The position numbers and the translations under genes are program-made. Under the pieces are notes generated by a model. It ran no database searches. It was given only the letters and a program-made list of their open reading frames with translations, and was not told the origin of the DNA. Source: DTU015 sp964641455 (GTDB lineage Bacteria > Bacillota > Sulfobacillia > Fermentithermobacillales > Fermentithermobacillaceae). From it: a DNA stretch of 10,652 bases. Below are positions 6,188-10,652 of the stretch, piece after piece. The stretch is from assembly GCA_964641455.1 (NCBI GenBank), contig CAZXLH010000053.1, positions 1-10,652 on the forward strand, given 5' to 3'. The first letter of the stretch is position 1. Every line of letters begins with the position of its first letter.

Positions 6188-7597
6188 ATGGCAGAGAAGC
6201 ATCGAATGCCTAAAAGTCGAGAACCACGTACATATTCGCTTCTCGGCTTAGAAAATGCCCTTAATTTAGACAGAAAACCTTCAGGAAAATTATTTGCAAA
6301 ACACGTAAATCCAGGACTGAAGACAATGCTGTCTGCAATTGGATTTGACAAGAATTTCGTGCGCGCAGACGGGGTTCGTGTTTTTGATGACAGCGGCAAC
6401 GAGTATTTGGACTTTCTAGGGGGATATGGCAGTTTGCCTTTTGGCCATAACCCTAAAGATATTTTGAAAGGTTTAGAAGCGGTTAGCGAGCGGCCAAACT
6501 TTCTTCAGGCCCAAACCAGTGCGCTTCAGGCTGCGCTGGCCCATGACCTTGCCGGTGTTTTACCCGGAGATTTGGGCGTTGCATTTTTTTGCAATAGCGG
6601 CGCCGAAGCTGTAGAGGGTTCACTTAAGATGGCAAGGATAGCAACGGGGAAACCTGTATTTGTACACTGTACAGGCGCTTTTCACGGGAAAACCCTAGGT
6701 GCGTTGTCTGTAGGTGGACGTAGAAAATATAAGGATCCGTTTGAACCTCTTGTATCTGGCTGTGTAGAGGTGCCATTTGGCGATGCGGCTGCGCTTGAAA
6801 ATGCATTGCGAACCCACCGATGTGCAGCAGTGATTATGGAACCGATTCAGGGTGAGGCAGGAGTAATAGTTCCTCCGGATGGTTATTTGACAAAGGCCAG
6901 AGAATTAACCTGGGCTTACGATGCACTGCTTATTTTCGATGAAGTACAAACAGGTTTTGGAAGAACAGGTGAAATGTTTGGCTGTGACCACGAGGACGTT
7001 GTTCCGGACATAATGTGCCTGGCCAAAGCTCTGGGCGGCGGAGTGATGCCTCTGGGCGCCACTGTTGCAAATGCCAGGGTTTGGGATAAGGCTTATGGAG
7101 GGCTTTCAAAGGCTCTCTTGCACACGTCAACCTTTGGAGGAGGGGCCAGGGCTTGTGCTGCAGGGTTATTGACTATCAGTAAGATTGTCAATGAGAAGCT
7201 TTGGTTGAGGGCAAGGCAGCTAGGCGATTACTTATTGGAAGGGCTGAAGACGCTTCAGCAAAACTACAAGGCCATAAAAGAGGTTCGGGGCAAGGGCTTG
7301 CTGATAGGGCTTGAGTTTGATAGGCCTGTAAAAGGGCTGCTTGATAAGCTGACAGCCGGCGCTATTAATGAATTTGCCAGGGAATACTATGCTTCTCTTG
7401 TAGCAGGAGAATTATTGAACAGCCATCAGGTGATAACAGCATATACCTTGAATAATCCAAATGTGATGAGGCTCGAACCTCCTTTGGTAGTAACCAAAGA
7501 TCAAATAGATCATGTTCTTAATGCTCTTGAAGATATTTTTTCTCAAAGAAAAGGCTTCTTCAAGATAGCTTTGTCTGTTGCTACCAAGAAGTCTTAA
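6188..7597 (+). CDS. Class III PLP-dependent aminotransferase (putrescine/ornithine aminotransferase-like)
   Basis: A 469-residue fold-type I, class III transaminase, cytoplasmic. Motifs in order: FVRADGVRVFDDSGNEYLDFLGGYGS (about 57-82, substrate-side N-terminal block), FCNSGAEAVEGSLKMAR with S137-G-A-E140 (PLP phosphate region), GAFHGKTLGALS (aromatic residue stacking on PLP), IMEPIQGEAGV, D251 in IFDEVQTGFGRTG (contacts the PLP ring nitrogen) and the Schiff-base lysine K280 in CLAKALGGGVMPLGA. TSTFGGGARACAA follows as usual. The pattern fits the omega-aminotransferases acting on putrescine, ornithine or acetylornithine; the exact amino donor cannot be decided, and no neighbouring polyamine or arginine gene helps. 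The start at 6188 has AAGGAAGTGGTGAG upstream. A structured leader and a candidate promoter precede it, and the gene appears to be transcribed alone or with the RNase H gene 99 bases downstream. Confidence 0.93.
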   Translation: MAEKHRMPKSREPRTYSLLGLENALNLDRKPSGKLFAKHVNPGLKTMLSAIGFDKNFVRADGVRVFDDSGNEYLDFLGGYGSLPFGHNPKDILKGLEAVSERPNFLQAQTSALQAALAHDLAGVLPGDLGVAFFCNSGAEAVEGSLKMARIATGKPVFVHCTGAFHGKTLGALSVGGRRKYKDPFEPLVSGCVEVPFGDAAALENALRTHRCAAVIMEPIQGEAGVIVPPDGYLTKARELTWAYDALLIFDEVQTGFGRTGEMFGCDHEDVVPDIMCLAKALGGGVMPLGATVANARVWDKAYGGLSKALLHTSTFGGGARACAAGLLTISKIVNEKLWLRARQLGDYLLEGLKTLQQNYKAIKEVRGKGLLIGLEFDRPVKGLLDKLTAGAINEFAREYYASLVAGELLNSHQVITAYTLNNPNVMRLEPPLVVTKDQIDHVLNALEDIFSQRKGFFKIALSVATKKS

Positions 7598-7608
7598 ATG
7601 AAACATAT

Positions 7609-7634
7609 AAGGAACATTAGATAATGTTCTTCTC
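7609..7634 (+). terminator. Weak hairpin terminator candidate after the aminotransferase gene
   Basis: GAACATTA (7612-7619) and TAATGTTC (7622-7629) form an 8-bp stem, extendable by a G-U and an A-U pair, with only two bases between the arms. The following TTCTTCTCATTATT is T-rich but broken. The stem is AT-rich, so termination would be weak; read-through into the RNase H gene is plausible. Confidence 0.3.
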
Positions 7635-7696
7635 ATTATTGTTGAAGGAGTCACTTCTTTTGTGTCAAAGTATATGGGACGAAAGGAGGTTTTGGT

Positions 7697-8110
7697 ATGA
7701 AAGCTACGATTTACATAGACGGGGCATCCAGGGGGAATCCGGGCCCTGCTTCATGTGCTGCCGTAATACTTGCAGAAGGCCTTCCGGAAAAGGAATTTGG
7801 CTTGTTTCTGGGTAATGCTACAAATAACATTGCAGAATACTCAGGCATTGTGTTGGGGCTGGAGCAGGCCAAGCAATTAGGCATAGAAGAAGTGACCATT
7901 TTTTCCGACTCCAATTTATGCGTTCAGCAGTTAAGAGGCGCGTTCAAGGTTTCAAGCAAGAACTTGATTCCGCTTTACAATAAAGTGAAGCAAATGCTGA
8001 GAAGTTTTTCGAAATGGGAAATTCACCATATACCAAGAGAGCAAAATCAACGTGCAGATTCTTTGACCGACCAGGTCTTGGATCTTCAAAGATTGATTAA
8101 CCGGGCTTAA
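7697..8110 (+). CDS. Ribonuclease HI-family protein
   Basis: A 137-residue protein with the RNase H fold, expected to cut RNA in RNA-DNA hybrids. The four acidic catalytic residues are in place: D8 in IYIDGASRGNPGPAS, E47 in NNIAEYSG, D71 in IFSDSNLCVQQL and D121 in NQRADSL. It lacks the basic protrusion of E. coli RNase HI and an N-terminal hybrid-binding domain, so it belongs to the short RnhA-like group common in Firmicutes and archaea; the usual histidine near the active site cannot be assigned from sequence alone. AAAGGAGG at 7682-7689, seven bases before ATG, is an excellent ribosome binding site and fixes the start. It lies 99 bases after the aminotransferase gene with a weak terminator between. 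Confidence 0.92.
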   Translation: MKATIYIDGASRGNPGPASCAAVILAEGLPEKEFGLFLGNATNNIAEYSGIVLGLEQAKQLGIEEVTIFSDSNLCVQQLRGAFKVSSKNLIPLYNKVKQMLRSFSKWEIHHIPREQNQRADSLTDQVLDLQRLINRA

Positions 8111-8420
8111 GAAGTTAGCAATATAAAGGGTGTCGGTTTGGCCGGTTTTGGGCTTCACCGGTTGGTTGATTAAGGTTTCAACCCCTTGTAAATGTCGTTT
8201 TGCCAACCGGAACATATCTTCTTTAATGAGAGAGCCATTATTTCAAGTAATTCAATCAAGTAACTCCAAATTCCCATTATGCAAGATGTTATGTGAACTA
8301 AGATGCTATATGCTGTAAAGAGAGATTATTTCCGAATGCGACTATCTATGTTAGTATGCGTAACATATATTATGAAAGGCTAGCCACAATATGAGATGAG
8401 CCGGGGGGATTGCGGCGAAG
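8111..8420. other. Intergenic region with competing hairpins
   Basis: No gene is seen. At 8142-8210 several inverted repeats overlap: CCGGTTGG (8158-8165) with CCAACCGG (8203-8210); GGTTGA (8164-8169) with TCAACC (8178-8183); and CCGGT (8142-8146) with ACCGG (8157-8161). They cannot all form at once. The direct repeat TCAAGTAA occurs at 8243-8250 and 8256-8263. CATATATTA at 8364-8372 is AT-rich and -10-like, resembling sigma-E/K or sigma-A boxes, but no convincing -35 element is seen. GGGGGG at 8403-8408 may serve as a distant Shine-Dalgarno for the next gene. Confidence 0.45.
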
Positions 8421-9437
8421 ATGATGAATTGCACACTTGCCAATCGAAAATCAATCTTGTCTTGCCATAACCATGGAAAATCAGCCGGAACCATGGCTCT
8501 GGCTGTAGCCATATTAGTTTTTATATGCTCTTCAGTATTTGCCGGCCCTGTATATCCGGAGCCTACAGCAAATGTAAATGACTATGTAGGTGTCTTAACG
8601 GGAACTGACATAGAAAATCTCGAGAATCTGGTGGGAGCAGTTTTAGACCAAACCGGCGTACCTATTTTTGTGGCTGTTATTGAAACTCACGGTGATGAGA
8701 GTTTCGAGATATATGCAGCCAACCTCTATGAAAAATGGGGTATAGGTGACAAGAATGAGCACAAAGGGCTTTTGGTTTTGGTTACTGTGAGTGAGCGGCT
8801 TGTTCGCATGGAAGTAGGTTACGGGCTTGAGCCTGTCATCACAGATGGCAGAGCAGGCGAGAGCCAGGATAAGATGGTTCCGTATTTTAAGAACCAGGAA
8901 TATGGCAAAGGCTTGTATGCCGGGCTTCTGCATGCGGCTAAGTATATTGCAGATGATGCAGGAATTGAGCTCAAGATTCAAGATGGGCAAGAATACTATC
9001 TTCCGCAAATTAACGGCCAGAAAGAGAACCTTTATCCTGCTCTTTCAGTAGGACAGATCCTGTTCCGGGTTGTCGCAGTTATTTTTTTGTTGTTTGCGGT
9101 TTGGCTGTATGCCTCAAGGCGAAAAAACCGTTGCCCAAGATGCAAGTCCAGGCTGGTTGTAACAGACAAAGTAGTTCAACAGGCTACGTATTCTTCAGGT
9201 GGGCATGCAGTTAGAATGTTTAGGTGCCATGTTTGCGGTTACTATCGTAGCCAACCTTACAGAACTCGCCCAATGATAAGGCCTCCTCACTCAGGAGGGC
9301 GGTTACCTCCTTTTAAGGGATCAGGGCGATTTTTCGGCGGTGGCTTTGGAGGGTCCAGAGGCCGTGGAGGATCGTCAGGCCCTAGAGGGCTTGGCGGTGG
9401 CAGAAGTGGCGGAGGAGGGGCCACCAGAAAGTGGTAA
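8421..9437 (+). CDS. TPM-domain membrane protein with zinc ribbon and Gly-rich tail (YgcG-like)
   Basis: A 338-residue membrane protein. Residues about 25-42 (MALAVAILVFICSSVFAG) are a signal peptide ending near SSVFAG. Residues about 50-190 are a TPM domain: VNDYVGVLTGTDIENLENL, VPIFVAVIETHGDESFEIYA, and WGIGDKNEHKGLLVLV followed by MEVGYGLEPVITDG, expected outside the membrane. A span at about 211-231 is followed by a zinc ribbon with C238-P-R-C241 and C269-H-V-C272. The last 50 residues are Gly/Arg/Ser rich, ending GGGGATRKW, as in YgcG-like proteins. TPM domains of this kind occur in membrane-linked proteins, some tied to photosystem II repair or phosphatase activity; the role here is unknown. 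LemA follows after 87 bases, a common pairing. The Shine-Dalgarno (GGGGGG, 12 bases upstream) is poorly spaced, and ATG 8424 or a later start before the signal peptide (M25) is possible. Confidence 0.85.
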   Translation: MMNCTLANRKSILSCHNHGKSAGTMALAVAILVFICSSVFAGPVYPEPTANVNDYVGVLTGTDIENLENLVGAVLDQTGVPIFVAVIETHGDESFEIYAANLYEKWGIGDKNEHKGLLVLVTVSERLVRMEVGYGLEPVITDGRAGESQDKMVPYFKNQEYGKGLYAGLLHAAKYIADDAGIELKIQDGQEYYLPQINGQKENLYPALSVGQILFRVVAVIFLLFAVWLYASRRKNRCPRCKSRLVVTDKVVQQATYSSGGHAVRMFRCHVCGYYRSQPYRTRPMIRPPHSGGRLPPFKGSGRFFGGGFGGSRGRGGSSGPRGLGGGRSGGGGATRKW

Positions 9438-9524
9438 GTTGAGTTTGCGTTTCTTTTTGCAACGTAACCAGACAATAGAAATTTGGCTTAGCATTATTGC
9501 AGTACTTAAATGGGAGGGAAGGCT

Positions 9525-10088
9525 ATGAAAAAGGGTGTTTCAGTATTTCTTATATTAGTTGTAATAGCAGTTGTTATTGTAGGTTGGGTTGTATCAACAT
9601 ACAATGGACTGGTAAAGCAAAATGAACTTATTGACGGCCAGTGGGCCCAGGTAGAAAACCAGCTTCAAAGGCGCTATGATCTAATTCCTAACCTTGTGAG
9701 CACAGTGAAAGGATACGCACAGCATGAAGAGGAAGTCTTCACTGCTATTGCAGATGCACGGGCCAAACTTAACCAGGCATCTACTGCAGAAGAACGGGTA
9801 TCTGCAACCAATGAAGTTGAATCTGCTCTTGCAAGGCTTCTGGTTATTGTAGAAAACTATCCGGAACTCAAGGCGGACGCACAGTTTACCAGGCTTATGG
9901 ATGAACTAAGCGGCACTGAAAATAGGATTGCTGTAGGGCGCCTCAGGTTCAATGAGCAAGTGAAGGTGTATAATACCAAGGTGAAGCAGTTTCCTGTCGT
10001 ACTTATTGCCAGAATGATGGGGTTCGGCCCAAGAACATATTTCGAAATGGCAGAAGGCGCGGCTGAAGCACCTCACGTAGAATTCTAA
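9525..10088 (+). CDS. lemA: LemA family membrane protein
   Basis: A 187-residue protein with one N-terminal span (residues about 4-25) and a helical LemA domain. The signature YNGLVKQNELIDGQWAQVEN, then QLQRRYDLIPNLVSTVKGYA, is close to family consensus; ENYPELKADAQFTRLMDELS, TENRIAVGRLRFNEQVKVYN and FPVVLIARMMGF complete it. Length fits the family (about 185-195). The biochemical role of LemA is not established. An in-frame ATG at 9510 would add five residues, but GGGAGGGAAGG at 9512-9522 sits correctly for ATG 9525, so that start is chosen. It lies 87 bases downstream of the TPM protein gene on the same strand; the two are often neighbours in bacteria and likely co-transcribed. Confidence 0.93.
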   Translation: MKKGVSVFLILVVIAVVIVGWVVSTYNGLVKQNELIDGQWAQVENQLQRRYDLIPNLVSTVKGYAQHEEEVFTAIADARAKLNQASTAEERVSATNEVESALARLLVIVENYPELKADAQFTRLMDELSGTENRIAVGRLRFNEQVKVYNTKVKQFPVVLIARMMGFGPRTYFEMAEGAAEAPHVEF

Positions 10089-10227
10089 CAGTAAATGCTT
10101 ATAGAGCATGAAAAAATGCAAATACTGATAAAAGAGTGAATGGAAGTGTGCCTGGCAAAAGTATGATTTATGTGTATTTGTGCTATAGATGGGTGATTAT
10201 TAGCAAACCATGTACTCATTGCAGAGG

Positions 10228-10281
10228 GTGTTTCCGGTAATTCCTGGCCGGCTGGGACTTATTAGCCCGGAATGGAAACAC
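10228..10281. repeat. Long interrupted hairpin upstream of the RNase P RNA gene
   Basis: The arms are GTGTTTCC (10228-10235) with GGAAACAC (10274-10281), then ATTCC (10240-10244) with GGAAT (10269-10273), then GGCT (10250-10253) with AGCC (10264-10267), with bulges on the left side. The apical loop is GGGACTTATT. It lies about 140 bases after the LemA gene in a 315-base stretch with no open gene, and no T-tract follows. It could be a terminator lacking a U-run, a processed 3' structure, or a small RNA; none is established. A further inverted repeat, TGACAT (10300-10305) with ATGTCA (10313-10318), lies just downstream. Confidence 0.45.
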
Positions 10282-10369
10282 ACGCCAAATGGTGCCGGTT
10301 GACATAATAAGCATGTCAGAAGTAGACTTAATAAGCCGGTATTTATGGATGTCGAGCGTTAGATACGCT

Positions 10370-10398
10370 TTGACGCCTTCCACCGGCCTTGTTATATT
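10370..10398 (+). promoter_or_regulatory. Sigma-A promoter of the RNase P RNA gene
   Basis: TTGACG at 10370-10375 (five of six to the -35 consensus) and TATATT at 10393-10398 (five of six to the -10 consensus) are 17 bases apart, the ideal spacing. Transcription would start near 10404-10406, just where the RNase P RNA homology is expected to begin. Confidence 0.75.
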
Positions 10399-10404
10399 GT
10401 ATTG

Positions 10405-10652
10405 GGTAAGCAGGCCAGGTAGTCGCAGGCGGTGATCCGTCTGAGGAAAGTCCGGGCTCCATAGGGCAGGGCGCTGGGTAACGCCCAGCAAGGGTAACCT
10501 TAGGGAAAGTGCCACAGAAACATACCGCCTTTGTATTCAATATTCGCGTCACCGGAGGCATGCCCAGCCTCCTGGTAATCAACGAGGGTATTGGAGCAAA
10601 GGTAAGGGTGAAAAGGTAGTGTAAGAGACTACCGGCAACCGGGTGACCGGTT
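10405..10652 (+). ncRNA. rnpB: RNase P RNA, bacterial type A, 3' part beyond the window
   Basis: The catalytic RNA of ribonuclease P, which matures the 5' ends of tRNAs. The hallmark GAGGAAAGTCCGGGCTCC at 10442-10459 is the universal P4 region, followed by ATAGGGCAGGG and the hairpin GCTGGGTAACGCCCAGC, then GTGCCACAGAAACATACCGCC, and later GGTAAGGGTGAAAAGG with the stem GGTAGT/ACTACC. These closely follow the type A RNA of E. coli rather than the type B RNA of Bacillus. AACCGG-GTGA-CCGGTT at 10637-10652 is a GNRA-capped hairpin at the window edge. About 250 bases are present; the complete RNA is usually 350-400, so the 3' part, including the second P4 strand, lies outside. The 5' end is inferred from the promoter and is uncertain by several bases. 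Confidence 0.95.

Noticed and set aside
8175..8210. GTTTCAACCCCTTG followed by further bases, resembling the start of a CRISPR repeat
   Set aside because: Only one copy is present in the window; no spacer-repeat pattern and no cas gene.
10095..10109. ATGCT/AGCAT hairpin just after lemA as a terminator
   Set aside because: The stem is only 5 bp and is followed by an A-run rather than a T-run on the plus strand.
10299..10332. TTGACA at 10299-10304 as the rnpB promoter
   Set aside because: No -10 box at 16-18 bases; the promoter at 10370-10398 has ideal spacing and sits at the RNA start.

Overview
The window looks like chromosomal DNA of a Gram-positive, probably spore-forming member of the Firmicutes, of the Clostridia type rather than the Bacillales. 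The grounds are strong GGAGG-type ribosome binding sites, moderate base composition, two tiny single-span membrane proteins that resemble the spore-associated tiny membrane proteins of Firmicutes, and a partial RNase P RNA with type A sequence signatures (Bacillus and relatives carry type B). The genus cannot be fixed from this sequence alone. No transposase, phage gene, tRNA or CRISPR array is seen.

Layout. 1-424 has no convincing gene. 425-2800 encodes a membrane-anchored, exported two-domain protein: a sugar-dehydrogenase-like beta-propeller joined by a Gly/Ser/Pro linker to a class A beta-lactamase-like serine hydrolase. 3101-3871 and 3908-5263 form a likely two-gene operon of an RNase Z/YhfI-like metallo-beta-lactamase-fold hydrolase and an M20-family dipeptidase. 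5264-6187 holds no long gene but is the busiest non-coding stretch: a 26-bp perfect palindrome, two 26-27 residue membrane peptides on the minus strand with a sigma-K-like promoter, a hairpin element with alternative pairings, and a promoter plus structured leader for the next gene. 6188-7597 encodes a class III PLP aminotransferase. 7697-8110 encodes a small RNase HI-family protein. 8421-9437 (TPM domain, membrane span, zinc ribbon, Gly-rich tail) and 9525-10088 (LemA) form a familiar membrane gene pair. The window ends inside the RNase P RNA gene, which is preceded by a good vegetative promoter.

How the parts relate. The genes look like a string of short housekeeping units rather than one pathway. 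The two most notable items are the pair of tiny paralogous membrane peptides, whose near-identical protein sequence is kept despite many synonymous codon changes, and the propeller/serine-hydrolase fusion, which appears to have lost the class A deacylation motif. Several structured intergenic elements lack an assigned role.
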